Shown one piece after another: positions 45,433 to 55,049 of a DNA stretch of 64,000 nt (positions are counted from its first letter, which is position 1; the number at the start of each line of letters is the position of its first letter). The translations under genes were made by a program, and so were the position numbers. The stretch is from Anaerolineales bacterium (GTDB taxonomy: Bacteria > Chloroflexota > Anaerolineae > Anaerolineales > UBA11579), in contig JAJTXV010000001.1 in the NCBI GenBank assembly GCA_021463845.1, forward strand, positions 454,174 to 518,173. Direction: 5' to 3'. The notes below the pieces were generated by a model, which saw nothing but the letters and a program-made list of their open reading frames with translations, was not told where the DNA came from and made no database searches.

Positions 45433-47780
45433 TTGTGGGGAAGGGCCGGCAGGCGCACCAGGAAGGTGGTGCCTTGCCGCGGCGCGCTCTGCAGGCTGAT
45501 CTCGCCGCCGTGCAGCTCTACGATCTCTTTGACCAGAGCCAGGCCCAGGCCCGTGCCGCCAAAGCTGCGTGAGCTGCTGCCATCCACCTGGTAGAAGCGG
45601 TCAAACACGCGCTCCTGCTGCTCCAGCGGGATGCCGATCCCAGTGTCCATGATGCGTATGCAGATGTGCTCGCCTTCGTGAGTTGCGTGCAGGCTTACCT
45701 GGCCGTGCGGCGTGAACTTGATGGCGTTGTCCACCAGGCTGGCGATCAGCGTGCGCAGCAGGGTCTCCTCGCCGTGCAGGGCGGGCAGGCCGGGCTCAAC
45801 CTGCCACTCAAGCTCAAGCTGCTGCGCCAAGGCTCTGGCGCGCAGGCCGGGGTAGGTGGTGTTGAGCACATCGCTGAGGTGCAAAGTAGTGAAGTCGTTG
45901 CGCTGATCTTTGAGGTTGAGCAGCGAAGTAAGGTCTTCCACCATGCGGGTCAGCATTTGGGTGCGGCGGGTAATGATCTCGACTGGCTCGTGGTAACTCT
46001 CGGGCAAGGGGCCGAGGTCGCCACTGCCCAAGATCTCGATGTAGCCGCTGACGATGGCCAAGGGTGTGCGGAACTCGTGGGAAACGTTCTGCACGAACTC
46101 ATCGCGCAGGCGGGCCAGCTCCTCCTGCTGTTTGAGCGTATCGGCCAGTTCGTCGGCGCGGCGCTCGGTATCCGCCAGTAGGCGAATGCGCTCGAGCGAG
46201 AGCGAGATCTGCCCGGCCAGCGCTTCCAACAGGTGCAAGTCGGTTTGCGTGAAGGCGTGTTTCTTGTGGTTTTCGGTATCCAGCACGCCAATGACCTCGC
46301 CCTTGATGCGCAGCGGCACGCACATCTCAGAGCGCACGCGCTCGTCAACCATCAAATAATCCGGGTCACGGGTTACATCGCCAACCATCACAGGCTTGCC
46401 GGTCACGGCTACACCGCCCGAGATGCCGCGGCCGAGCGGGATGGCGGGGGTGGGGTGGTTGCCGATCTGATGATAGGCCTTGTGCTCGAGCACCTTGCGG
46501 GCCGGGTCGATCAGCAGGATGCCAAAGTTCTCAGAGAAAAGCGATTTGCCAACCACGCTGGCGGCCTGCTGCAGGAACTCATCCTCGTTCGAGGCTTCCA
46601 TGCCGGCCATGGCGATGGCGTGCAGGGCGCGGGTCTCTTCCAGGTGGCGGCGCGAAAGCTGCAAGAGGCGCTTGTTGTAGATGACCGTGCCGAGCTGGTT
46701 GCAAAGGATCTGCAGCGCGTTGAGATCGTCAGTACCCAACAGCGTGTCCTTGTTGCTGATCACATCCAACACACCGTATAGGCGGTTGCCTTCCATGATA
46801 GGCACGGCGATCTCTGAGCGCGGCTCGCCCAGGCTTTCGTGGTGCAGGTACAGCGGGTCGCTGCGCACATCCGCGGCCAGGTACGGCTTGCGGGTGCGGG
46901 CCACATGGGCAATGATGCTCTTGCCGGGCGAGACCGAGTCGAGCGAGAAGCTGGGCATGGGCGCGCTGATGTGCCCGCCCTGGCTGAGCGCGTTGAGCGA
47001 GAGCTCGCTGGTGCCCTGGGTCAGGGTCAGGATCGAAACATGGTGCAGGCTGAAGCGCTCAGCGATCACGTGAGTGACCGCTTTTAGGAAGTCGTCCACA
47101 TCGCCGCTGGTGGTGGCGGCCATGCCGATCTCGGCGGCCGCCTGCAGCTGGGCGCTGCGCTGGCTGAGCAGCGAATGGCTGCGCTCGGCGCTGAGCAGCG
47201 AGGTGCGCAGGGCGTGCTCGCCGATGATGGCCATCACGGCTACAAGCACAAAATTGAGGATGACGATGACCGTCGGCCCCCAATCGGGCTGCCCGCTGGC
47301 GGCGGGGTTGATGACAGCAATGTAGACCACCGCCAGGGTGCTGAGCGCGGCCAGGCCCAGGCCGCCGGCCGGGCCGAGCAGCACGCCCGCCACCAGGATG
47401 ACGGTATACAGCGTGCTAATGCCGGTGCTGGTGACTTCACCCAGCGAGGTGGCCCAGATGGAGACAACCAGCCATAGCCCGAAGATGTATAAGAAGGCGG
47501 CCAGGCGCGGTTTGTGCAGATGCAGCAGCGCCAGACAGGTGGCCTGCAGAGCGACCACTAAAAGCTCAAAGCTGACGTTCAAAAATGGTGTTTTGGGCAG
47601 CGCCAGCGTGATGCCGATGTGAACGACAAGAATGCTGAGCCCGACCCACAGCAGAAAGTTGAGCATGCCAGCCTGGCGGCTGACGCTCGGGTCGGGAAAC
47701 TTGGGCGCCAGGAATAGCTTAGGCCACTGGACGCGCGAAGAGGCAGGTCCCCCCTGGCTTGGGCCGAGAGCTTGATCCAT
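45429..47780 (-). CDS. Membrane sensor histidine kinase with two GAF domains
   Basis: This 783-aa kinase has an N-terminal membrane region of six to seven segments (residues ~40-195), a first GAF (~220-370), a second GAF (~385-535, with VRSEMCVPLRIKGEVIGVLD), a coiled linker, the HisKA box VSHEFRTPLAIV near 567 and HATPase N, G1 and G2 boxes (LVDNAIKFTP, DTGIGIP, GGTGLGLALV). It converges with the E1 gene (4-base overlap at 3' ends). It is the last gene of the sigma-54 block and has no regulator of its own next to it except the NtrC-like one. Confidence 0.88.
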   Translation of the reverse strand: MDQALGPSQGGPASSRVQWPKLFLAPKFPDPSVSRQAGMLNFLLWVGLSILVVHIGITLALPKTPFLNVSFELLVVALQATCLALLHLHKPRLAAFLYIFGLWLVVSIWATSLGEVTSTGISTLYTVILVAGVLLGPAGGLGLAALSTLAVVYIAVINPAASGQPDWGPTVIVILNFVLVAVMAIIGEHALRTSLLSAERSHSLLSQRSAQLQAAAEIGMAATTSGDVDDFLKAVTHVIAERFSLHHVSILTLTQGTSELSLNALSQGGHISAPMPSFSLDSVSPGKSIIAHVARTRKPYLAADVRSDPLYLHHESLGEPRSEIAVPIMEGNRLYGVLDVISNKDTLLGTDDLNALQILCNQLGTVIYNKRLLQLSRRHLEETRALHAIAMAGMEASNEDEFLQQAASVVGKSLFSENFGILLIDPARKVLEHKAYHQIGNHPTPAIPLGRGISGGVAVTGKPVMVGDVTRDPDYLMVDERVRSEMCVPLRIKGEVIGVLDTENHKKHAFTQTDLHLLEALAGQISLSLERIRLLADTERRADELADTLKQQEELARLRDEFVQNVSHEFRTPLAIVSGYIEILGSGDLGPLPESYHEPVEIITRRTQMLTRMVEDLTSLLNLKDQRNDFTTLHLSDVLNTTYPGLRARALAQQLELEWQVEPGLPALHGEETLLRTLIASLVDNAIKFTPHGQVSLHATHEGEHICIRIMDTGIGIPLEQQERVFDRFYQVDGSSSRSFGGTGLGLALVKEIVELHGGEISLQSAPRQGTTFLVRLPALPHN

Positions 47781-47808
47781 GGACGTAAGCCGCGAAGTTA
47801 GTGTGTCG

Positions 47809-48993
47809 CTATTTCTTTTTGCTGGTGGGTTGGGGGGAGGTTAGTTCAGCAGGCAAGTGAGGCAAGTCAATGGCCGCCTCATCGCAGAAGAGCATAGCAC
47901 GCTCTAACACGTTGCGCAACTCACGAATGTTACCGGGCCAGCTGTAATTCATCAGCACCTGCATGGCGCCCGGGGTCACATCCTGAACGTTCTTACCCAT
48001 GCTGGAGTTGAAATGGCCGACAAAGAAGCCGGCCAGCTCTGGGATGTCCTGAGTGCGCTCGCGCAGCGGGGGCACGGTGAGCTTGAGCGTATTGAGGCGA
48101 TAGAGCAGATCCTCACGGAACTCACCCTTGGCGATCATGTCTGGTAGGTTGCGGTTGGAGGCGGCTAGGATCTGCACGTCTACCTTGATGAGGACATTGC
48201 CGCCCATGCGGCGGAAGGAACGCTCTTCCAGGGCGCGCAGCAGCTTGGCCTGCATGTCGGGCGCCATCGAGGAGATCTCATCCAGGAACAGGACGCCATC
48301 ATTGGCCTGCTCCATCAGGCCGATCTTCTTCTTGTCGGCGCCGGTGTAGGCGCCCGCTTCGTGCCCGAAGAGTTCGGACTCGATCATGGTGCTTTGGAAG
48401 GCGGCGCAGTTGATGGCCATGAAGGGTTTGTCACGGCGTGGCCCTGTTTTGTGGATGTGTTTGGCTACCACTTCTTTGCCTACGCCGGTCTCGCCCTGGA
48501 TCAGGATGGAGACGCCCGCCTGGGCGCCGCGCTCGGCTTGCTGGAGCAGGGTCTTCATCTCCGGGCTGTTACCCAGCACGAAGTCACCGTATTGGTTCTC
48601 GCGCAGGTGCAAAAGCTCGCGGCGCATAGCGACGATCTCTCCAGCGCGTTGAACTGACTTCTCCAACCGTTTCAGATCGACTGGCTTTTGCAAAAAGTCA
48701 TGTGCGCCGTTCTTCATGGCTTCGACCGCCATGTTGATGTCACCGTTGCCGGTGATGACTACCATCAGCGGCCGCATGGGCATTGAGACGGTTTCCTCCA
48801 GCAGAGAGGTGCCGAGCCCATCGGGCAGCTGCACATCCAGCAGCACAATGTCTGGGCTGCCCTGCGCGAGGAGCTGTTTGCCTGTTTTCAGGTCGGCAGC
48901 CTCCAGCACTTCGTAGTCCTTCTTTTTCAGGAAGGTGGCCACGTTATCGCGGGCGGGTTTTTCGTCTTCAATCACCAACACGGTCAAGGTCAT
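47809..48993 (-). CDS. Sigma-54 activator, NtrC type, without DNA-binding domain
   Basis: This 394-aa protein has a receiver domain (Asp 53 in VLLDVQLPDG as the phosphorylation site) and an AAA+ domain with Walker A GETGVGKE (~residue 170), the sigma-54-contacting GAYTGA (~222) and Walker B GVLFLDEIS. It stops soon after the C-terminal AAA+ helix (ELRNVLERAMLF), where other NtrC proteins have a Fis-type helix-turn-helix; only a short Ser/Pro/Lys tail (PQPTSKKK) is left. It should activate sigma-54 polymerase from solution. The start at 48993 begins the receiver fold; the track start is in the kinase gene. Confidence 0.88.
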   Translation of the reverse strand: MTLTVLVIEDEKPARDNVATFLKKKDYEVLEAADLKTGKQLLAQGSPDIVLLDVQLPDGLGTSLLEETVSMPMRPLMVVITGNGDINMAVEAMKNGAHDFLQKPVDLKRLEKSVQRAGEIVAMRRELLHLRENQYGDFVLGNSPEMKTLLQQAERGAQAGVSILIQGETGVGKEVVAKHIHKTGPRRDKPFMAINCAAFQSTMIESELFGHEAGAYTGADKKKIGLMEQANDGVLFLDEISSMAPDMQAKLLRALEERSFRRMGGNVLIKVDVQILAASNRNLPDMIAKGEFREDLLYRLNTLKLTVPPLRERTQDIPELAGFFVGHFNSSMGKNVQDVTPGAMQVLMNYSWPGNIRELRNVLERAMLFCDEAAIDLPHLPAELTSPQPTSKKK

Positions 48994-49006
48994 GGTGTCG
49001 GGCTCC

Positions 49007-50914
49007 TTAGTTTTGTGCGATGGGCAAGAGCAGTTTGAACATGGTGCCGCCCGGGAAACTTTCGAGCGAGATGTCGCCCTTGTGGGCCATAACGATGCGG
49101 CGCGTGATCGAGAGACCCAGGCCGGTGCCTTCACCGCCCTTGGTGGTGAAGAAGGCGTCGAAGATGCGCGAGCGCAGTTCTTCGGGCACCCCGGGGCCGT
49201 TGTCAGAGATCACCACCTCGACCATGTCATTGTCAGCGCGGCTGACATTGAGGGCCAGCAAACCGCTTTCCTGATTGCCCATGGCCTGGATGGCATTGGT
49301 GAACAGATTGGTGAAGACCTGTTCCAAGGCATGGGCATCACCCATGATGAGGGGAAGGTCATCACTGATCTGCAAATGGTCTTTGATGTTCTTGCGCTGC
49401 AGGCGCACCCTCCAGCGGGCGACCTGCTGGCGGCAGAACTCGGCGATGTCCATCGGCTCGGGCTGGTGGGCGCGGCCGCGGGCCACGCCCAGCATGGAAT
49501 GCATGTAGCGCGCCAGGCGCTCGCAGTCGTCAAGCATGGTGCGTAGCTGCTCGTGCCCGGGGTCGTGCTCCGGCAGGCTCATTTGCATCAATTGCAGCGA
49601 GGTGCTGATGTTGTTGAGCGGGTTTTGCATTTCGTGGGCGAAGATGGCGGCCACATCGCCCAGCCAGGCACGGTCGCTCATCTGCAGGGTCTGCAAGTGG
49701 AAGGCTTCGTGCTCGCTGAGGTCGCTGATCAGAATGGCCAGGCGGGTGGTCTTGCCGTTGGGCGCAATGGGAGCCAGACGCACCAGCGCCAGGAACTCCT
49801 GCCCATCGCGGCGCAGCAGCTTGCGTTTGCCCAGCTCCATCACTTCGTTGGCCTGCAAGGCCAGCTCAAGCTCAGGCAGCAGGGGGCGGGCGCTGATCAG
49901 CACTTCGTGCACCGGGCGCTGCTGCACTTCGGGCTGCGAATAGCCCAGCATGGCCTCGGCGGCCAGGTTGAGCTCAGTGATGCGCAGGCTTGTGTCGGTG
50001 AACAGCACGCCGTCCTGCATGTGCTCGCGCAGGGCCGTGTTGACCTTGTCGCTTTCCGCCAGGCGGCCGGCGTCCCGCCGCCAGGTGCTGCTGAGCTGCG
50101 CATTCAGCGCAGCGGTGGCGGCGCTGGCGGCCAGGATCTGCAGCAGGGTCAGCAGCTCTTCGCTGGGGCGGGTGTCTTCATCGGCGGCGGCCAGCAGGCC
50201 AGCCTCCGGCTGGGTCAGGTCGAGCAGCGTGGTGGCCAGGTAGCTTAGCTTGCTGGCGTGGGCGGCGCGCTGCAGTTGCGATTCGATGCTGCGGCCGGAT
50301 TGCCACACCTTGGGCACGCGCAGCGCGGCCAGGTCTTGGGCATCCAGCTGGGTGGGGAAGTCCACACCGCTGCCCTGCACAGCCTGCACGCGCAGCGTGC
50401 CCTCGGGGCCGGGCGTGTACAGCACCAGGTGGCGGGCGCCGAGCAGCAGCGCGCCAGCCTGCAAGATCTGGCGGTAGGCCGAGGCCAGCTCGGGCTGCTG
50501 GGCCGCCAGGCTCAGCAGGTGCAGCGCCTCCCAGCGTTGGCGATTGTCCTCGCCGGCCGGGGCGCTGGCGCTGCTCTCGAAGCTGAGCGCCAGCCATTGG
50601 TCCGTGCCGCTCAGGGCGCTGATGGTGGCCAGCACGGGCACGTTCTGGCTGTTGCGCTTGATTAGGGCACTGGCCTGCTTGCCGCGCTCGCTGAGCTTGA
50701 GCTCAGGCAGCAGGGTGCTGGCGTTGAGCTCGCTCAGTTCTTTGCGGGTGAAGGCGGTCAGCTCCGTGGCGGCGCCGTTAGAAAACAAAATGCGCCCCGT
50801 GCGGGCGCTTACGATCAGGGTGGGGTGCGGCAGCAGGTCCAGCAGGGCATGGATCTCTTCGTTGCCCGCGTTGCGCCGCTTGAAGGGCGAGAGGTCGCCA
50901 ATGGTCAGGGTCAT
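49007..50914 (-). CDS. NtrB-like PAS sensor histidine kinase
   Basis: This 635-aa soluble kinase has an N-terminal PAS domain (~residues 22-120), a GAF-like middle (~135-270), a second PAS (~300-400, DGVLFTDTSLRITELN), HisKA with FAHEMQNPLNNIS (His near 427) and an HATPase (FTNLFTNAIQAM, DNGPGVP, GTGLGLS). No membrane segments, so it likely senses a cytoplasmic signal. It lies between rpoN and the activator and probably phosphorylates the latter. The ATG is adjacent to the rpoN stop. Confidence 0.88.
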   Translation of the reverse strand: MTLTIGDLSPFKRRNAGNEEIHALLDLLPHPTLIVSARTGRILFSNGAATELTAFTRKELSELNASTLLPELKLSERGKQASALIKRNSQNVPVLATISALSGTDQWLALSFESSASAPAGEDNRQRWEALHLLSLAAQQPELASAYRQILQAGALLLGARHLVLYTPGPEGTLRVQAVQGSGVDFPTQLDAQDLAALRVPKVWQSGRSIESQLQRAAHASKLSYLATTLLDLTQPEAGLLAAADEDTRPSEELLTLLQILAASAATAALNAQLSSTWRRDAGRLAESDKVNTALREHMQDGVLFTDTSLRITELNLAAEAMLGYSQPEVQQRPVHEVLISARPLLPELELALQANEVMELGKRKLLRRDGQEFLALVRLAPIAPNGKTTRLAILISDLSEHEAFHLQTLQMSDRAWLGDVAAIFAHEMQNPLNNISTSLQLMQMSLPEHDPGHEQLRTMLDDCERLARYMHSMLGVARGRAHQPEPMDIAEFCRQQVARWRVRLQRKNIKDHLQISDDLPLIMGDAHALEQVFTNLFTNAIQAMGNQESGLLALNVSRADNDMVEVVISDNGPGVPEELRSRIFDAFFTTKGGEGTGLGLSITRRIVMAHKGDISLESFPGGTMFKLLLPIAQN

Positions 50915-52324
50915 TTAGCCAACGGCCTGCACTTTGCGCAAATGCGCCGGCAGGATGCCTTCCATTGTGCGATATTTTGCGACAGTGCGCCGCGCAACGT
51001 CATAGCCTTCTTTGGCCAGTAGCTTGGCCAGAGTCGTGTCGCTGAGCGGCTTGCGCTCGTCCTTCACGATCTTTTTCAGGGCGGTGCGGATGTGCAGGCT
51101 GCGGTCGAAGAACTGCGCCAGCGGCACGATCTTGCCCGAGGGCAGCTCGACCGACTTGCCGGCCACGGCCCGCGAGACGGTCGACTCGTGTACTCCCAAC
51201 TCATCGGCGATCGTGGCGCGGGTGAACGGGCGCAAATGCGCATCGCCACCCAGGATGAACTGGCGCTGCACCACGGCCAGCACCTGCATCAGGCGCACGA
51301 TGGCCTGGTTGCGTTGGGCCAGGCACTTGATGAGCAGATTGGCCTGCTCCAGATCGATCTTCCATTGGTCAGACTTGTCTTCGGGTGCATCTTGCAGCGC
51401 CTGCTGGAAGAGCGGGTTGACGCGCAGCACACCGCGCAGCGGCCAAGTGACTTCCACCACCAGGCGGCCGTCCTCCTGCTGCTTGATGATCAGGTCGGGG
51501 CGCTGGTAGACGGCCGGCGCGCCCGTAGTGGGAGTGCGCAGGCTGCCCCAGTGGGCGCGGGCGGGGAACGGGTTCAGGTTGGATGCGATGAATTCGGCGA
51601 CTTGCTGCGCCTTGGCTTTGCTCACACCCAGCAGGCTGCCGAGCTCGGCGTATTGCTTCTTGCTCAGAGCCCCCAGGCCCTCTGTGATGGCGCGGGCGCA
51701 CAGGTCGAAGTTGGGCACTTGCTCGCCCAGGGAGCGCAGCTGGGTCAGCATGGCCTCGCTGGTGGAGCTGGCGCCGACGCCAATGGGGTCCGCCATCATG
51801 ATCAGGCGCGAAACCTCTTCCACATCGGTGACGGGCACATGGTGGTAGCGGGCCACTTCGAGCAGCGGCACGGTCAGCAGGCCGTCATCGTCAAGGCTGG
51901 TCAGCAGGTGAGCGGCGATCTCCTGCTCCTTGGCGGTCAGCTCACCGGCGATCTGGCGCAGCACATAGCCGGCCAGGTCTTCCGGTTGGGCGGCGTTGAA
52001 ATCCTCGGGCAGCTCTTCGCCGCTGCGGGCGCCGCGGCCAAAGCCATCCTCCGGCGGGGCGATGAACACCACCGGCTCCTCGCCCTTGGCGGCGTCAATA
52101 GAGACGCAAGCGCCGCAGCGGGCGCCGGGGCGCAGCAGGCGGCCGCAGCTGGGGCAGTGGCGGCCTTCGAGCAGCTCCAGGGCCGGGTTGGCCGCCAGAG
52201 CCGATTCGATCTTCTGGTTCAATTCTTGCAAGTTAAGACCAAGCAGGCTCATGGTTTGAGCCAGGTGGGCGGTGGCTTGCGGGCGCTGGGAAAAGCCCTG
52301 GCGTTGGGTAGGAGTGAAGGCCAT
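50915..52324 (-). CDS. rpoN: RNA polymerase sigma-54 factor with zinc-ribbon insert
   Basis: This 469-aa protein is sigma-54: Gln/Leu-rich region I (QRPQATAHLAQTMSLLGLNLQEL), core-binding domain, the HTH at ATIADELGVHESTVSRAVAGKSVELPSG (fragment ELGVHESTVSRAV) and the RpoN box ARRTVAKYR near residue 445. After region I there is HCPSCGRLL and RCGAC, a four-Cys zinc ribbon that is not usual for RpoN. It is the first gene of the kinase-activator operon. Confidence 0.93.
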   Translation of the reverse strand: MAFTPTQRQGFSQRPQATAHLAQTMSLLGLNLQELNQKIESALAANPALELLEGRHCPSCGRLLRPGARCGACVSIDAAKGEEPVVFIAPPEDGFGRGARSGEELPEDFNAAQPEDLAGYVLRQIAGELTAKEQEIAAHLLTSLDDDGLLTVPLLEVARYHHVPVTDVEEVSRLIMMADPIGVGASSTSEAMLTQLRSLGEQVPNFDLCARAITEGLGALSKKQYAELGSLLGVSKAKAQQVAEFIASNLNPFPARAHWGSLRTPTTGAPAVYQRPDLIIKQQEDGRLVVEVTWPLRGVLRVNPLFQQALQDAPEDKSDQWKIDLEQANLLIKCLAQRNQAIVRLMQVLAVVQRQFILGGDAHLRPFTRATIADELGVHESTVSRAVAGKSVELPSGKIVPLAQFFDRSLHIRTALKKIVKDERKPLSDTTLAKLLAKEGYDVARRTVAKYRTMEGILPAHLRKVQAVG

Positions 52325-52401
52325 TTTGTGCTCCTCGAGCGAGTGGATTATAGGTATGCACCCCTAAAGATGCAAGTTCTATGCCAAGTGAGTTTGACGC
52401 C

Positions 52402-52429
52402 CGTCATTGCGAGCGGAGCGAAGCAATCT
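52402..52429. repeat. Dispersed CGTCATTGCGAG...CAATCT repeat
   Basis: CGTCATTGCGAGCGGAGCGA... followed by AGCAATCT matches a short intergenic repeat I know from many bacterial genomes, including Chloroflexota. One copy is present in this window. Confidence 0.6.
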
Positions 52430-52518
52430 GGGGCTAGGTAGAAAAAATCTTGGGGATTGTTTCGTCCCGTTTCGAACCCTCGCCCCATTGTCTCTACCCC
52501 GAGATAACTCGTGTTCTG

Positions 52519-52581
52519 CCCTCTCCCTTAGGGAGAGGCGCGGAGCGGCGAGCCATTTGGATTAGAGGGGACGGGTGAGGG
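52519..52581. repeat. Intergenic palindromic repeat (CCTCTCCC/GGGAGAGG)
   Basis: CCTCTCCC-TTA-GGGAGAGG is followed by GC-rich sequence and GGGTGAGGG, a second known type of dispersed intergenic element. It lies in the 290-base gap between the divergent rpoN and trmFO genes; apart from these two repeats I see no clear feature in that gap. Confidence 0.5.
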
Positions 52582-52614
52582 TGATGATATGCCCACCTGA
52601 TAAAATCACTCCTC

Positions 52615-53994
52615 ATGACCCCTAAACCTGACCTTATCGTCGTCGGCGGCGGCCTAGCGGGCAGCGAAGCTGCCTGGCAGGCCGCGCAGGCCGGCTTGCA
52701 CGTGGCGCTGTACGAGATGCGCCCCAGTATGCCCACCGGCGCGCATGTGAGCGAGCACCTGGCCGAATTGGTGTGCTCCAATTCATTGGGGTCTGACCTG
52801 CCTGACCGGGCCGGCGGCCTACTGAAGAACGAGATCCGCCGCATGGGCAGCCTGCTGATGGAGGTGGCCCAGGAGACGGCCCTGCCGGCCGGCGGGGCGC
52901 TGGCGGTGGACCGGGATGGCTTCGCTGCGGCGGTGACCCAGCGCATCGAAGCGCACCCCAACATTACGCTAATCCGCGAGGAGATGCCGGCTGTGCCGGA
53001 TGGGTTGGCGATCATCGCCTCCGGTCCGCTGACCTCGTCAAACTTGTCGCAGTCCATCGCCGAGCTGAGCGGCGAGCAGCATTTGTTCTTCTACGATGCC
53101 ATCTCGCCCATCGTCAGTCTCGACTCGATAGACATGAGCATCGCCTTCCGGGCCTCACGCTACGATCGTGGCGAAGAGGAGCAGGGCGATTACATCAACT
53201 GTCCGATGACTCGTGAAGAGTACGATGCCTTCCTGGCGGCGCTGTTGGCCGCCGAGCGCATCGAGCTGCGCGAATTTGAAAGCCACCTGCAGACCGATGA
53301 CGGCGCCGGGGTGCGCACGGGCGCCCACGAATTCTTCGAGGGCTGTCTGCCGGTCGAGATCATCGCTGAGCGCGGCGAGCGGGCGCTGGCCTTCGGCCCG
53401 ATGCGCCCGGTCGGCCTGCGCGACCCGCGCACGGGCAAACGGCCGTATGCGGTGTTGCAGCTGCGTCAGGACAACCTGGCGGGCACGCTCTACAACCTCG
53501 TTGGTTTCCAGACCAATCTCAAGTTCCCGGATCAGAAGCGCGTCTTCCGCATGATCCCTGGCTTGCAAAATGCCGTTTTTGAACGCTATGGCCAAATGCA
53601 CCGCAACACGTTTATCTCGTCGCCGCGTTTGTTGGAGCCCACGCTGCAGTTCCGCACGCGGGCGGACCTGTTCTTCGCCGGGCAGATCACTGGCGTGGAA
53701 GGCTACGTCGGCAACATTGCCACCGGGCTGCTGGCCGGGCTGAACGCGGCCCGCCTGCACGCCGGGCAGCCGCTGCTGCAGCTGCCGCCCACCACCATGC
53801 TTGGCGCGCTATGCCACTATGTGACCCACGCGGACGAAGCCGACTTCCAACCCATGAAGGCCAACTATGGGATCATGCCGCCACTGGAGATCACCGGCCG
53901 TATGGGCCGCCGTGACCGCGCCAAGGCGTATTCTGAACGCGCCCTCGTTGACTTGGGCGCGTACCTGGCTTCGCAGCAACTCCAAACGGCCTGA
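52615..53994 (+). CDS. trmFO: Folate/FAD-dependent tRNA U54 methyltransferase TrmFO
   Basis: This 459-aa enzyme makes ribothymidine at position 54 of the tRNA T loop with methylene-tetrahydrofolate and FADH2. The N-terminal [14 protein letters not shown] is the FAD Rossmann motif, then [11 protein letters not shown] (conserved Cys), [20 protein letters not shown] with the second Cys, [18 protein letters not shown] and [14 protein letters not shown]. Length is normal. Common in bacteria that lack TrmA, which includes Chloroflexota. Confidence 0.95.
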   Translation: MTPKPDLIVVGGGLAGSEAAWQAAQAGLHVALYEMRPSMPTGAHVSEHLAELVCSNSLGSDLPDRAGGLLKNEIRRMGSLLMEVAQETALPAGGALAVDRDGFAAAVTQRIEAHPNITLIREEMPAVPDGLAIIASGPLTSSNLSQSIAELSGEQHLFFYDAISPIVSLDSIDMSIAFRASRYDRGEEEQGDYINCPMTREEYDAFLAALLAAERIELREFESHLQTDDGAGVRTGAHEFFEGCLPVEIIAERGERALAFGPMRPVGLRDPRTGKRPYAVLQLRQDNLAGTLYNLVGFQTNLKFPDQKRVFRMIPGLQNAVFERYGQMHRNTFISSPRLLEPTLQFRTRADLFFAGQITGVEGYVGNIATGLLAGLNAARLHAGQPLLQLPPTTMLGALCHYVTHADEADFQPMKANYGIMPPLEITGRMGRRDRAKAYSERALVDLGAYLASQQLQTA

Positions 53995-53995
53995 T

Positions 53996-54916
53996 ATGCA
54001 AGCTCGCAAGTGGAATCTGAATTCCCGTCAGCTGCATACCGTTGTTTTGCTGTGCATCGGACTGGTGCTGGTGGGTGTGGGGCTAAGCTTGGCGCTGCCA
54101 GGGCGCAGCGCTCCGGTCGCTTTTGAGGGCCAGCGTGCATTTGCGCATGCCGAAGTGCAGATGGCCTTTGGCGCGCGCACGCCGGGCAGCGAAGCGCACG
54201 AACGCACCCGAGCCTATATTGCCGATGTGCTGGCCCGCCATGGCTGGCAAGTGCAGCAGCCGCAAGGCGAACTGCTAGGCCAACAGGTGTTCAACCTGTT
54301 GGCCACCCGGCCGGGCGCCGAGGGCGGCCCTTGGATCATCCTGGGCGCCCACTATGACAGCCGCTTCTTTGCTGACCATGACCCCGACCCGGCCCTGCAG
54401 CTGCAGCCAGTGCCCGGCGCCAACGACGGCGCCTCCGGCGTGGCGGTGCTGCTGGAGCTGGCCCGGATCCTGCCGCTGCACGACCCGGCGGCCACGGTGA
54501 CCCTGGCCTTCTTCGACGCAGAGGACAATGGCGGTATTGACGGCTGGGATTGGATCATGGGCAGCCGCCTGGTGGCGGACTCGCTCACCGAGCTGCCGGA
54601 TGCGGTGGTCATTCTCGACATGATCGGCGATGCGGATCTGCAAATTTACCTGGAGCGCAGCTCAGACCCGCGGCTGGCGGCCGAGATCTGGGCGCAGGCA
54701 GCCGCGCTGGGTTATGCGGATGTGTTTATCAACGAGCCCAAGTTCACCATCATGGATGACCATACGCCGTTCCTGGCGCGCGAGATCCCGGCGGTCGACA
54801 TCATCGACTTCGATTATCCGTACTGGCACACCAGCGAAGACACGCTGGACAAAATCTCGCCACGCAGCTTGCAGATCGTGGGCGAGGTGGTGCTGGCGTG
54901 GGTGTTGACGCAATAG
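53996..54916 (+). CDS. M28-family zinc peptidase / glutaminyl-cyclase-like, membrane-anchored
   Basis: This 306-aa protein has a single N-terminal anchor (LHTVVLLCIGLVLVGVGLSLAL) and an extracytoplasmic M28 domain. Ligands visible: ILGAHYDSR (His, Asp), GANDGASGVAV (Asp), FFDAEDNGG (Glu/Asp) and the late DYPYWHTSEDTLDKIS (His). The length and the WHTSEDT ending fit glutaminyl cyclases as well as aminopeptidases, so the reaction is not decided. The ATG overlaps the trmFO stop (TGATATG, 1 base apart). Confidence 0.85.
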   Translation: MQARKWNLNSRQLHTVVLLCIGLVLVGVGLSLALPGRSAPVAFEGQRAFAHAEVQMAFGARTPGSEAHERTRAYIADVLARHGWQVQQPQGELLGQQVFNLLATRPGAEGGPWIILGAHYDSRFFADHDPDPALQLQPVPGANDGASGVAVLLELARILPLHDPAATVTLAFFDAEDNGGIDGWDWIMGSRLVADSLTELPDAVVILDMIGDADLQIYLERSSDPRLAAEIWAQAAALGYADVFINEPKFTIMDDHTPFLAREIPAVDIIDFDYPYWHTSEDTLDKISPRSLQIVGEVVLAWVLTQ

Positions 54917-55049
54917 TTTGCAGGCGGCCTTGTTTTGGGTTGCTGCAAAAAAGCGAGTAGGATAAAGCCATCCAGGGGAAAGTCGTTCAGCTTTGACTCT
55001 CCTCGTCTGTTCATGATCAGAGAATCACACCAGAAAGGTGGACGAAAGC

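Noticed and set aside
51092-52441. 449-aa ORF on the + strand
   Set aside because: It is antisense to rpoN, which has clear sigma-54 motifs.
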